A stretch of DNA of 64,000 nucleotides from positions 62,001-126,000 of the forward strand of contig CACXFV010000072.1 in NCBI GenBank assembly GCA_902767015.1, in the 5' to 3' direction. The stretch's first letter is position 1; each line of letters starts with the position of its first letter. Positions 43,099-52,296 of the stretch are shown piece after piece. The notes under the pieces were generated by a model. It searched no databases and was not told the DNA's origin. It was given only the letters and a program-made list of their open reading frames with translations. The translations under genes and the position numbers were made by a program. This DNA comes from an uncultured Lachnospiraceae bacterium. Lineage in GTDB: Bacteria; Bacillota; Clostridia; Lachnospirales; Lachnospiraceae.

Positions 43099-44256
43099 AT
43101 GAGAACTAATACAAAAAACGAAGTTTTTAAGGTTATATTATTTGTTTTAAGCACTGTCGGAGTTTTTATCGCGGTAAAATTCAAATGTGACAAGTTAACG
43201 CTGTGGCAATATGAGAAGAATATGCGGTTGCTCATCACGGTATTTGCCTGTGTTTTTTCGCAGATGGGACTCTTCTTTGTGATGAAGCCATACGAGGCAC
43301 CGTCAAAACTGATATATAAGTATGTTGTTCCTTTAGGAATTGCAGTCGGCATTATGTTTATTGATACAAAGTATCTGAAGTTTGCACCGTTTTTATTGCC
43401 AATTGTGCTTTTTATGGTGTTTTATAATACAAGCTGTGCCTTTTTATTTCAGAGTTTTATATGTATCATGTATTATTTTACAGGTTTTTTGGCAGAAGAA
43501 TTAATTATTTTATATATGTTTTATGCGGTGCTTATCATTTTTATCATACATCATTCCACCAGTGTGGCAAGGTATGTCATATCGGGCATTATTACGATTA
43601 TTTCTTATGTGTTTATGTATTACAGCTATCAGTATATGATATATGAGAAGGTAGATATGAAAGCAATCGGTTTGAGCCTGATACCAATCGTGATCAGTAT
43701 CATTCCACTGTATGTTAAGTTTATCCTGATTGTGATTAATGATTCTTATTTACGAAAGAGTTTAAAAGATATCTGCGATGATGAGAATGAACTTCTTTTG
43801 ATGCTGATGGAACGACACTCCGAGACATATTTCCATTCAGTGCAGGTGGCGGATGTGGCAGTTAGAGCGGCTAAAAAAATGCATGCCAATGTCAATCTGG
43901 TCAATGCGGGGGCTAGATTTCATGAAATTGGAAGATTAGAGAGCAACGATTATATTCCGGCAGGCATCCAAATTATGAAGAAAAATCACTTTCCAGCAGA
44001 AGTCATCAGAATTGTCCGTGAGCATAACAGCAAGACATATATTCCCAAAACGATTGAGTCGGCCATTGTCATGCTGGCAGATACCATTGAAACTACGATT
44101 AATCAAATGATAGAAAAAAATGGTTACGATATCAATAAAAAGAAAATTGTCGGACAGGTTATCGATATTCGTTTTGACAACGGAGTGCTTGATGATGCCC
44201 TTAAGGATGTTCATCAATATAAAGAATTGCGTCAGGCGTTTATGTCATTATACTGA
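43099..44256 (+). CDS. Short membrane HD-domain protein (YqfF/PgpH-like, HD changed to HE)
   Basis: A 385-residue protein in the position of yqfF/pgpH. Residues about 10-215 hold six or so membrane segments; the rest is an HD-type phosphohydrolase domain (HSETYFHSVQVADVAVRAAK, then MLADTIETTINQM). PgpH degrades cyclic di-AMP and is about twice as long; its extracellular N-terminal module is missing here. The signature histidine-aspartate reads ARFHEIGRLE (His275-Glu276), so the aspartate metal ligand is replaced by glutamate. Start ATG 43099 avoids a 50-base overlap with phoH; ATG 43030 gives 408 residues. It may be a reduced or altered c-di-AMP hydrolase (inference). Confidence 0.82.
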   Translation: MRTNTKNEVFKVILFVLSTVGVFIAVKFKCDKLTLWQYEKNMRLLITVFACVFSQMGLFFVMKPYEAPSKLIYKYVVPLGIAVGIMFIDTKYLKFAPFLLPIVLFMVFYNTSCAFLFQSFICIMYYFTGFLAEELIILYMFYAVLIIFIIHHSTSVARYVISGIITIISYVFMYYSYQYMIYEKVDMKAIGLSLIPIVISIIPLYVKFILIVINDSYLRKSLKDICDDENELLLMLMERHSETYFHSVQVADVAVRAAKKMHANVNLVNAGARFHEIGRLESNDYIPAGIQIMKKNHFPAEVIRIVREHNSKTYIPKTIESAIVMLADTIETTINQMIEKNGYDINKKKIVGQVIDIRFDNGVLDDALKDVHQYKELRQAFMSLY

Positions 44257-44279
44257 TATCGCGGAAAAGAGGAATAGGA

Positions 44280-44777
44280 ATGAGTATCTATATTGAAAAA
44301 GAGACAGAAGCCACACTGGATTTTGATTTTGAACAATTGATTAACGATGTTATCCTTTACACGGAAGATTTTGAGGGACTTGACTATGAAGCTGAGGTAA
44401 ATGTGATTCTGACAGATAACGAGGGAATATGTGAGGTTAACAGGGAATGCAGAGGAATCGATGCTCCGACGGATGTGTTGTCTTTTCCTATGCTCGACTA
44501 TGAGGCGGCAGGAGATTTCGGGGTGATTCATGAGGAGGATGACAGCCAGTTTAATCCGGATACAGGTGAATTATTATTAGGCGATATTATGATTTCGCTT
44601 GACAGGGTAAAGTCGCAGGCAGAGGAATACGGACATTCAAGACAACGGGAGATGGCTTTTCTGATAGTACACAGTATGCTGCATTTATTTGGATATGACC
44701 ATATCGCAGAGGATGAGCGTGAGCTCATGGAGGAAAAGCAGCGCAGTATCCTTGATGGACTTAATATCACAAGATAG
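44280..44777 (+). CDS. ybeY: Endoribonuclease / rRNA maturation factor YbeY
   Basis: A 165-residue zinc endoribonuclease that helps mature 16S rRNA. The zinc motif is HSMLHLFGYDH, and the preceding NRECRGIDAPTDVLSFPM and LLGDIMISLDR are family hallmarks. AGAGGAATAGG lies before the ATG. It follows the HD-domain gene by 23 bases and shares the conserved phoH-yqfF-ybeY order. Confidence 0.96.
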   Translation: MSIYIEKETEATLDFDFEQLINDVILYTEDFEGLDYEAEVNVILTDNEGICEVNRECRGIDAPTDVLSFPMLDYEAAGDFGVIHEEDDSQFNPDTGELLLGDIMISLDRVKSQAEEYGHSRQREMAFLIVHSMLHLFGYDHIAEDERELMEEKQRSILDGLNITR

Positions 44778-44870
44778 CTGATACTACTATAAAATTTCAA
44801 AGTGTGATATGCGTGATAAATGACAGAAAGACAGAATGGCAGGATAAGCACTCTGACAAAAGGAGGATTT

Positions 44871-45257
44871 ATGGAGAATGAAATATTAATTTCGTATGCA
44901 AAAAAAGCGATGGGGAATGCCTATGCACCGTATTCCGGCTTTAGTGTCGGTGCCGCGTTGCTTACCACAGAGGGAGAGATTTTTACGGGCTGTAATGTTG
45001 AGAATGCTTCTTTTGGTGCCACCATCTGTGCGGAGAGATGTGCGGCCATGAAGGCAATTTCAGAGGGATACACTTCTTTTGAAAAGGTTGCGATTGTTTC
45101 CTCATCCGGTGATTACACTTATCCGTGCGGTATATGCAGACAGTTTTTGGCTGAGTTTATGGAGGAGGGAACGATTATTCTCTGTAATGAGGAAGGAACC
45201 ATCAAAGAATACACCCTCGAAAAACTCATCCCTTATGCATTTAATCTTTTAACATAA
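44871..45257 (+). CDS. cdd: Cytidine deaminase
   Basis: A 128-residue zinc enzyme that deaminates cytidine and deoxycytidine in pyrimidine salvage. Seen: AYAPYSGFSVGAALLT, the active-site NVENASFGATICAERCA (zinc Cys and catalytic Glu) and PCGICRQFLAEF (two zinc cysteines). ATG 44871 follows AAAGGAGG; the longer in-frame start at 44820 adds residues outside the family. It follows ybeY as in other Firmicutes, where dgkA or era often lie nearby; neither is present here. Confidence 0.96.
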   Translation: MENEILISYAKKAMGNAYAPYSGFSVGAALLTTEGEIFTGCNVENASFGATICAERCAAMKAISEGYTSFEKVAIVSSSGDYTYPCGICRQFLAEFMEEGTIILCNEEGTIKEYTLEKLIPYAFNLLT

Positions 45258-45376
45258 TTATTGTTATTGATTGCTACCACACCCGGACAGAAACAGAATC
45301 AAAATGAAAATAAATGTATAATTTTAAAAAAAATGCCAACAATATATGTATCATCATTTTGAAAGGTTGTTATGAT

Positions 45377-46015
45377 ATGAATTTATCTTTAAAAAGGACA
45401 GCATATATTGTTTCATTTTTTACATTGGCATCCATTTTTGCATTGTTATACTATGCCGGATATTACTATGCCACCAGTAATCATTTGGGTTCGGACAATT
45501 TGATTACTAAAAATGAAGTCGCCGACAGTAATCCGGGTATCAGGGATATTCCATCCACTGCGGATGTGGCGGCTGAGACGGAGCAGATTGTGAATACTGA
45601 TACGGTGTATATTGAACAATGCTTTAATTCTGATACGGGAGAAATGACAGATGTCAAAAAAGCAATGCCTATCGAACTTTTAGGACTTAACAGAGAGCAG
45701 GTAATTGATTATCTGACAACTTTTCAGCCAGAAGATGGCGATGTATTAGTAACCAATATACAGCTGGTTGCTTTTTCTGCCAGTCAGGTAGTCATCAGAA
45801 AAACCATACGAAATATCAAAGAAATCTATCAATATTATGTTATCTGTGAAGATAATATTATTAAGATTTATCATTCCGACAGAACGACATTATTTGCGGA
45901 TACGGGAATTGATATCAGTAATATCAGTGAAGAACACAAGAATGAACTGAAAAATGGGTTTTATATTGAAACAGTACATGAACTTTACAATTATCTGGAA
46001 AGTGTTACCAGCTAA
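45377..46015 (+). CDS. BofC-like membrane-anchored protein
   Basis: A 212-residue protein with one N-terminal membrane segment (about residues 9-31) and an exported domain. Its C-terminal part (YYVICEDNIIKIYHSDRTTL, then ISEEHKNELKNGFYIETVHE and YLESVTS) resembles the C-terminal domain of BofC, which in Bacillus restrains the SpoIVB protease during sporulation. The similarity is by eye and modest. ATG 45377 has AAAGG 10 bases before it; an upstream in-frame ATG at 45314 lacks a site. A role in sporulation checkpoint signalling is an inference. Confidence 0.6.
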   Translation: MNLSLKRTAYIVSFFTLASIFALLYYAGYYYATSNHLGSDNLITKNEVADSNPGIRDIPSTADVAAETEQIVNTDTVYIEQCFNSDTGEMTDVKKAMPIELLGLNREQVIDYLTTFQPEDGDVLVTNIQLVAFSASQVVIRKTIRNIKEIYQYYVICEDNIIKIYHSDRTTLFADTGIDISNISEEHKNELKNGFYIETVHELYNYLESVTS

Positions 46016-46070
46016 ACGGTATGGCGGTATAAGTTTGAGAATAATTTTTCAAACTATTTATTGGTGGCAG

Positions 46071-46111
46071 TATCGAAACAAAGCTTTGCTTTGTTAGCAC
46101 GGCTTGCGATA
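46071..46111. repeat. Nested hairpin with TTT triloop
   Basis: ACAAAGC-TTT-GCTTTGT (46078-46094) is nested within TATCG (46071-46075) and CGATA (46107-46111). The triloop and TATCG/CGATA frame recall the element at 3689-3750. It ends just before the Shine-Dalgarno site of the flavoprotein gene. Confidence 0.6.
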
Positions 46112-46127
46112 GGCAGGAGGTATAAAA

Positions 46128-47456
46128 ATGAGAATTATCATAGCAGGTGGCGGAGCCTCAGGGCTTTTTGCCGCTTATACTATTGCGTGTCATTATCACC
46201 GACATTCAGCCGATATGACAAAGCCTGACATAACCGTACTTGATGCCAATGATGTATTAGGCAAAAAGATTCTTTCCACAGGGAATGGCAGATGTAATCT
46301 GTGCAATACAGATACAGACGCTTTAAAATATTACTGTGAGGACAACCTGTTTGTCAAAAAAATATTGGCACAATTCCACTATTCGGATGCAATGAAGGCA
46401 TTTAACCGGATGGGTGTGGCGCTAAAGGACAAGGGAGGCTATGTTTACCCGCGCTCTATGCAGGCAGCCACCATCAGTTCGGCGCTCATCAATGCATGCA
46501 GACTCTTAGGAGTTAAATTGATAAATAATTGTGTTATCAAAAGCATTACGTGTGTTGACAGCAGTAATGACAGCAGTAGCGCAGGCAAGGCTTACAACAG
46601 ACACGAAAAAAACAATATATTTTGTATTGAAGCGGATAAGAGTACCTATTATGCAGACTGCGTTATTTTAGCCTATGGAAGCAATGCGGGAATTACCACT
46701 GATTATACGGGCACCGTGATGAAAAGTGTCAAATCGTTAGGACACAAGCTTCATACATATCTGCCATCCCTTTGCAGCCTCTACGTTGATATGACGAAAA
46801 AACACTATGCAGATTTTTTTAAGAAATCGTCAGGTGTCAGAACAGATATCGTGGTAAAGGCTGAGAATTTTTCTTATGCAGGAGAATTACAGATTACAAA
46901 CTACGGATTGTCAGGAATCGTCATCTTTCAGATTAGTCATATCGTGAGTGAAAGTCTGTATCAAAAGAAAAAACGTGAGGTGAAATTGTACGTTGATTTC
47001 CTTGCGTCGTATGAGAGCACTGACGTATGCCGGCTGTTAAGGACGCAGCATTTTTATGAGAAAAGAACACTGCTTGACTTAATATCCGGTATTTTGAACG
47101 GAAAGCTGGCCCTTGCTCTTATTCAGCTATATTCTGCTATGATAAACCGTCAGATAACACCTGATGTTAAAAATATATCCGAAGAAGAACTTTTGGAGGT
47201 TATTTCTTTCATGAAAAATGTATCTTTCTATGTCAATAAAACCAATGATATAGCGCATGCACAGGTATGTATGGGCGGTGTTGCCACGCAAGAGCTGACA
47301 GATAATCTGGAGTCCCGGCTGATAGAAAATCTGTACTTTTGTGGAGAATGTATTGATGTAGACGGCATCTGCGGAGGGTATAATCTGATGTGGGCATGGG
47401 CAACCGGGTATGTTGTGGGCAGAGGTATTGCGAATCGGGAGTGGAAACCTGCCTAA
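46128..47456 (+). CDS. HI0933/BaiN-family flavoprotein (NAD(P)/FAD oxidoreductase)
   Basis: A 442-residue FAD protein. The N-terminal dinucleotide motif is IIIAGGGASGLFAAYTIA, the family signature is STGNGRCNLCN, and the C-terminal FAD contact is FCGECIDVDGICGGYNLMWAWATG. Members are widespread; some reduce bile-acid intermediates (BaiN), but most have no known substrate. AGGAGG precedes the ATG. It starts a run of same-strand genes (46.1-51.3 kb) that may be co-transcribed. Confidence 0.9.
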   Translation: MRIIIAGGGASGLFAAYTIACHYHRHSADMTKPDITVLDANDVLGKKILSTGNGRCNLCNTDTDALKYYCEDNLFVKKILAQFHYSDAMKAFNRMGVALKDKGGYVYPRSMQAATISSALINACRLLGVKLINNCVIKSITCVDSSNDSSSAGKAYNRHEKNNIFCIEADKSTYYADCVILAYGSNAGITTDYTGTVMKSVKSLGHKLHTYLPSLCSLYVDMTKKHYADFFKKSSGVRTDIVVKAENFSYAGELQITNYGLSGIVIFQISHIVSESLYQKKKREVKLYVDFLASYESTDVCRLLRTQHFYEKRTLLDLISGILNGKLALALIQLYSAMINRQITPDVKNISEEELLEVISFMKNVSFYVNKTNDIAHAQVCMGGVATQELTDNLESRLIENLYFCGECIDVDGICGGYNLMWAWATGYVVGRGIANREWKPA

Positions 47457-47503
47457 TGAGCTGTTACAATATTTTAGAAGATATTGAAAGGATGATTTGA
47501 AGG

Positions 47504-49585
47504 ATGAATCGAACGAATGAATTAGTCGACATGATGTTTCGTGATATTCCCTATTCCGATGAGATTATGAAGGCACAGGCAGAGATTAAGGAGGCACTTC
47601 GGAGGGAATATGAGAAACTGGCTCTGCATGACGGAAAAAACATATCTGAGGAGAATACAGAAAAAAGCACGGCATTTGACCGCCTTATCGTACAGTACGG
47701 CAGTCTTTACAGTATGGCAGCCCTTGCCGGTTATACCGGTGAGGATGTGGACAGATGGCGTGAAGCAGGTGAGGCAGGAGAGCTGAAACCATTAAAGAAG
47801 GAGATTGCAAGACAGAAAAGGCGTATCTACGGGATTTCCATATTGACTGTTTTTACACTGGTAGAAATCTTAGAAGCCTTTGCGCTTCATTGGTTTAACA
47901 GTATTTTTGCCATCATATATGGAACTATTGGATTTGCCATCTGGAAGAAGTACAGAAAGGCAGAGAAGGAGTATGAAACAGAAAAATTTGATGTGGATGC
48001 CTATTCTTATTTAAGAAAACTCTCTGACAGATATGCAAAACGAAGGCTGAATGGCATTGCTCTTTTATTTGCGGTATTCACCATATTTATTATGTCAGAA
48101 TTAAGTTTTTACTTTTTTGGCAACTCTAAAGCGGCTGAACTTAAGGAGAATTTTTTCTCTAACATCATCATAGCAGAACTGCCAATTTATATATGTATCA
48201 AAAATTATCTGTGTTTTTCCCTGATTCATAAGAGGATTGCGCTAAAGGGGGAGAAGAACTATAAGAAGCATCGTATGGGAATCCTGCTGTTCTCGGTAGT
48301 TTTCTGGCTTACTACGGTATCTCTGGTGGTGATATTAAAAAATACAGTTCAATATCCGGCGAATCTGTTTATGATGGCGGGAATCCTGTTTATGTTTCTG
48401 ATGATACTGTACAACTTTCTGCTTCGTAAAAAAATTACCTGCCAAAATATTGTATTCAATAAAAGAAGATTTATCTCCTTTGGGCTTATCATTGTGATAG
48501 CAGCAGGTTACCTTACCTTCCAGAGGGACACCTGGTATACGCAGACATACATTAATTCTGTTCCGCTCGTTGAGCACTCTGTTCATGATATTACATATAA
48601 TGATGATAACGGCGTGTATACTATCACTTCTTCAACAGAGGATTTTAAAATACTTCATCTGACAGATATTCAATTAGGAGCAAGTGTGTATTCCTACAGT
48701 AAGGATATCAAAGCTTTAAAAGCGTGCTTTGCAGAACTTGCTTATACAAAGCCTGATTTGGTGATTGTTACAGGTGATTTAAGCTTTCCTCTTGGTATTA
48801 TGTCTATGTCCTTTAATAATTCAGCACCGGTAGGACAGTTTGCTGCTTTTATGCGGAATACAGGGATACCATGGGCATTTACATATGGCAATCATGACAC
48901 GGAGAGTCTCGCCTCGACGAATAAGAGTGAGCTGAATGAAATATATAAATCCCTTTCCTTTAAAACATCAGGAACGCTTCTCTATCCGTACACGCAGCCT
49001 GATATTACCGGTAGGAATAATCAGTTGATTGAAGTTAGGAATAGTGATGGTACGTTGATGCAGGCGTTGTTTTTAATTGACTCCAATGCCTATACCGGTG
49101 AGGGAATTAATGTGTATGACTATATCCATGATGATCAGGTGGCATGGTATGAAAGAGAAGTAAAACGGTTAAATGAGGAGGAAGGACGAATCATTCCTTC
49201 AATGGCATTTTTCCATATTCCGTTGCAGCAGTACAGGACAGCCTATGAGTTATATACAGCAGGCAGTGATGAGGTTACCTATTTCTTTGGAGAAAATGGT
49301 GAAAAAATGATTAATAAGGTATGTTGCTCAGATTATCCGAGCAGCCTGTTTGATAAAATGCTGCAGCTTGGCAGCACAAAAGGTGTGTTTTGTGGGCATG
49401 ACCATTATAATAATATGTCACTGGAATACAAGGGAATCCGGCTCACCTATGGGATGAGCATTGATTATCTCGCCATGCCGGGAATTGAACATGACACAAA
49501 ACAGCGAGGGGCAGAACTGATTACGGTACACCGGGATGGTACATGGGATTTAGTACAAATACCACTCACAGATATTGTGAACTAG
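47504..49585 (+). CDS. Large membrane metallophosphoesterase (DCR2-like)
   Basis: A 693-residue protein. Residues about 1-100 are soluble and charged; then come about six membrane segments (about 108-145, 188-235, 262-345 regions), and from about residue 380 a calcineurin-like phosphoesterase: LHLTDIQLG, IVTGDLSFP, TYGNHDTES, FFHIPLQQY and GVFCGHDHYN. GHDHxN is typical of the DCR2 branch. The catalytic domain probably faces outside or is membrane-tethered. Substrate unknown. AAAGGATGA precedes the ATG. It differs from the phosphoesterase at 36022 in branch and size. Confidence 0.87.
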   Translation: MNRTNELVDMMFRDIPYSDEIMKAQAEIKEALRREYEKLALHDGKNISEENTEKSTAFDRLIVQYGSLYSMAALAGYTGEDVDRWREAGEAGELKPLKKEIARQKRRIYGISILTVFTLVEILEAFALHWFNSIFAIIYGTIGFAIWKKYRKAEKEYETEKFDVDAYSYLRKLSDRYAKRRLNGIALLFAVFTIFIMSELSFYFFGNSKAAELKENFFSNIIIAELPIYICIKNYLCFSLIHKRIALKGEKNYKKHRMGILLFSVVFWLTTVSLVVILKNTVQYPANLFMMAGILFMFLMILYNFLLRKKITCQNIVFNKRRFISFGLIIVIAAGYLTFQRDTWYTQTYINSVPLVEHSVHDITYNDDNGVYTITSSTEDFKILHLTDIQLGASVYSYSKDIKALKACFAELAYTKPDLVIVTGDLSFPLGIMSMSFNNSAPVGQFAAFMRNTGIPWAFTYGNHDTESLASTNKSELNEIYKSLSFKTSGTLLYPYTQPDITGRNNQLIEVRNSDGTLMQALFLIDSNAYTGEGINVYDYIHDDQVAWYEREVKRLNEEEGRIIPSMAFFHIPLQQYRTAYELYTAGSDEVTYFFGENGEKMINKVCCSDYPSSLFDKMLQLGSTKGVFCGHDHYNNMSLEYKGIRLTYGMSIDYLAMPGIEHDTKQRGAELITVHRDGTWDLVQIPLTDIVN

Positions 49586-49637
49586 ATTGTGAATCACGAA
49601 ATCAAAAAGGGATACATCGGAATAGAGAGGTAAAAAT

Positions 49638-51332
49638 ATGCTTAGAATTGCCCAGTTAAAGCTGCCGGTTGAACATACGCAGGAAGAATTGAGAGAGACT
49701 GTTTACAGCCGGCTAAAAATTCTTAATAAAATCAATCATGTGAAACTGTCAAAAGAAAATTTGAAATACAGAATCATAAAACAGTCCATAGATGCCAGAA
49801 AAGGGGAGGTAAGGTATATCTATACGGTAGAAGTGGATGTATCTGCACTTTTGGAGGAAAAAGGGCTTTCTGAGGCAGAGATTGTCAGAAAATGTAAAAA
49901 CCCGGATATTACCATCTCTGATGCCCGGCGGTATCCTGATATTTCTATAAGAACAGGCAACATCAGTACAGACGAAGGTATGTCTGCATCGGCAAAGAGA
50001 AAGCCTGCTTACAGACCTGTCATAGTGGGCAGTGGTCCGGCAGGATTATTTTGTGCCTATACATTGGCACTGGCCGGTTACTGTCCTATTGTCATTGAAC
50101 GTGGCGAAAAAGTAGAGGATAGAAGCTCAACTGTGGAACGCTTTTTTCAAAAAGGTATGCTGAATCCGGAATCTAATGTACAGTTTGGCGAAGGAGGTGC
50201 CGGCACGTTTTCTGATGGCAAGCTCAACACTATGGTCAAGGATAAAACAGGAAGGAATACATTTGTTCTGGAGACTTTCGTGAAATTTGGAGCAGATGAA
50301 AAGCTTCTTTACATGAATAAACCACATATCGGTACGGATGTATTGTCGGTGGTGGTCAAAAATATGCGCGAGGAAATCATACGATTGGGCGGTACTTTTT
50401 TATTTGATACCAAAATGGTCGATTTTAGAACAGAGAATTACAGATTGGCTGCCGTGGTGACAGTGAATACAAAAGATGGCAACAGGCAGGAGATTCCCTG
50501 TGAGGTGTTAGTGCTTGCCACAGGTCACAGTGCAAGAGATACCTTTGAGATGCTATATCAAAAACAGCTTTTTATGGAGCCGAAGGCATTTGCCATGGGG
50601 GTGAGAATCGAGCATAAAAGGGCGATGATTGATGAAGCACAATATGGGAACTATAAGGATATTCTTCCTGCAGCGGATTACAAACTCACCCACCGGGCAA
50701 AAAACGGAAGAGGTGTCTATACCTTCTGTATGTGTCCGGGAGGCTATGTCATCAATTCCTCCTCTGAAAAAGGGTTAACCTGTGTCAATGGAATGAGTTA
50801 TAGCGGCAGAGATGGGGAGAACTCTAATAGCGCGATTATCGTTACCGTGACGAAGGAGGATTTTTCAGACCGTTCACCATTAGGAGGTGTGAGATTGCAA
50901 AGGGAGCTTGAAAAAGCAGCATATATTGCCGGAGAAGAAAAGATTCCCGTTCAGATGTTTGGCGATTTCAAAAAGAATATAGTTTCTTCTGCATGGGGGG
51001 ATATCCTGCCACAGACAAAAGGAGATTACGTACCGGCTAATTTAAATAGGATTTTTCCATTCTTTATTTCTGAATCACTGGTGGAGGGGATTGACGCATT
51101 TGCTGTCAGAATAAAAGATTATAACAGATATGATGCCGTAATCTCGGGTGTGGAGAGCAGGACATCCTCGCCACTCAGGATACTTAGAAATGAAGCTTTT
51201 GAAAGTAATATATCAGGTATTTATCCCTGTGGTGAAGGCGCAGGCTATGCCGGTGGCATAACAAGTGCAGCCATGGACGGTATAAAAGTTTTTGAGGCCA
51301 TCGCGAAAAAATATGCGCCGTTGACAGAATGA
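49638..51332 (+). CDS. FAD-dependent dehydrogenase of the COG2509 type
   Basis: A 564-residue flavoprotein. A distinct N-terminal region (residues about 1-100, LRIAQLKLPVEHTQEELRET) precedes the FAD motif VIVGSGPAGLFCAYTLALAG, the signature FGEGGAGTFSDGKLNT and the C-terminal GEGAGYAGGITSAAMDGI. The family is very common in Clostridia and has no established reaction. AGAGAGG precedes the ATG. It is the third gene in a same-strand run beginning at 46128. Confidence 0.9.
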   Translation: MLRIAQLKLPVEHTQEELRETVYSRLKILNKINHVKLSKENLKYRIIKQSIDARKGEVRYIYTVEVDVSALLEEKGLSEAEIVRKCKNPDITISDARRYPDISIRTGNISTDEGMSASAKRKPAYRPVIVGSGPAGLFCAYTLALAGYCPIVIERGEKVEDRSSTVERFFQKGMLNPESNVQFGEGGAGTFSDGKLNTMVKDKTGRNTFVLETFVKFGADEKLLYMNKPHIGTDVLSVVVKNMREEIIRLGGTFLFDTKMVDFRTENYRLAAVVTVNTKDGNRQEIPCEVLVLATGHSARDTFEMLYQKQLFMEPKAFAMGVRIEHKRAMIDEAQYGNYKDILPAADYKLTHRAKNGRGVYTFCMCPGGYVINSSSEKGLTCVNGMSYSGRDGENSNSAIIVTVTKEDFSDRSPLGGVRLQRELEKAAYIAGEEKIPVQMFGDFKKNIVSSAWGDILPQTKGDYVPANLNRIFPFFISESLVEGIDAFAVRIKDYNRYDAVISGVESRTSSPLRILRNEAFESNISGIYPCGEGAGYAGGITSAAMDGIKVFEAIAKKYAPLTE

Positions 51333-51402
51333 TACCAAATGTGATAAACTGTTACCATTCGCATTGACAAAATAAATAAAACATAGATATAAAGGTGTTA
51401 AA

Positions 51403-52251
51403 ATGAGCAGTACAGATAACTTAAGAGAAAGATTAAAAAACAAACAGCGTATTGTAGTCAAAATAGGTTCTTCCTCCCTTACGCATGCTGAGACGAATAA
51501 TATAGATTTGTATAAATTAGAAAAATTGGTGAGAGTCCTTACGGATTTGAGAAATCAGGGGAAGGATGTCATTTTAGTTTCTTCCGGTGCCATTGCAGTG
51601 GGACGTAACAGCTTAGGGCTGATGGGCAGAGAACTGACAATGAGTGAGAAACAGGCGTGTGCATCTGTAGGACAGGCTCAATTGATGATGATGTATCAGA
51701 AACTATTTTTTGAATATAATCAAAAGACGTCACAGATTTTGATGACAAAATATACGATGCTGGATGATCTGAGCAGATACAACGCAAGGAATACTTTTGA
51801 AGAACTCTTAAAGCTGGGCATTATTCCGGTAGTCAATGAAAATGATACCATATCGACGTATGAGATTGTATTTGGTGACAACGACAGACTTTCCGCACTT
51901 GTGACAGCATTGACCGGAGCCGATCTGTTAATTTTATTGTCAGATATCGACGGACTTTTTACAGATGACCCGAATTTAAACAGTGATGCAGAATTTATCT
52001 CCGTTGTACCGGAGCTTACAGAAGAAATGGATAAAATGAGCAAAGCGACATCGTCAAGTGATGTGGGAACTGGTGGTATGAGTGCTAAGATAACGGCAGC
52101 GAGAATCGCAACACTTTCCGGTGCCGATATGGTTATCGCCAATGGCAAGGATGTGTCAGTAATTGAGAAGATTATCGTGGGACGTGAATATGGTACCTTA
52201 TTTATTTCAAATCAAAAAGAAGACTTTAGTATTATTGACTATCTGGATTGA
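51403..52251 (+). CDS. proB: Glutamate 5-kinase (short form without PUA domain)
   Basis: A 282-residue amino-acid kinase that phosphorylates glutamate as the first step of proline synthesis. Seen: VVKIGSSSLT, VSSGAIAVGRNSLGL, VNENDTISTYEI, FGDNDRLSALV, DIDGLFTDDPN and GTGGMSAKITAA. The C-terminal PUA domain of the long form is absent, as in many Firmicutes. AAAGGTG precedes the ATG. proA, which usually follows, is not in the window. Confidence 0.95.
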   Translation: MSSTDNLRERLKNKQRIVVKIGSSSLTHAETNNIDLYKLEKLVRVLTDLRNQGKDVILVSSGAIAVGRNSLGLMGRELTMSEKQACASVGQAQLMMMYQKLFFEYNQKTSQILMTKYTMLDDLSRYNARNTFEELLKLGIIPVVNENDTISTYEIVFGDNDRLSALVTALTGADLLILLSDIDGLFTDDPNLNSDAEFISVVPELTEEMDKMSKATSSSDVGTGGMSAKITAARIATLSGADMVIANGKDVSVIEKIIVGREYGTLFISNQKEDFSIIDYLD

Positions 52252-52296
52252 GTCGTGACGAAACCAATGCCATTATATATGAACGGAGCTTTGTAT

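Noticed and set aside
51364..51393. TTGACA-18-TATAAA promoter directly before proB
   Set aside because: The start site would fall only a few bases before the ATG and the -10 would overlap the Shine-Dalgarno site, so it is probably chance.
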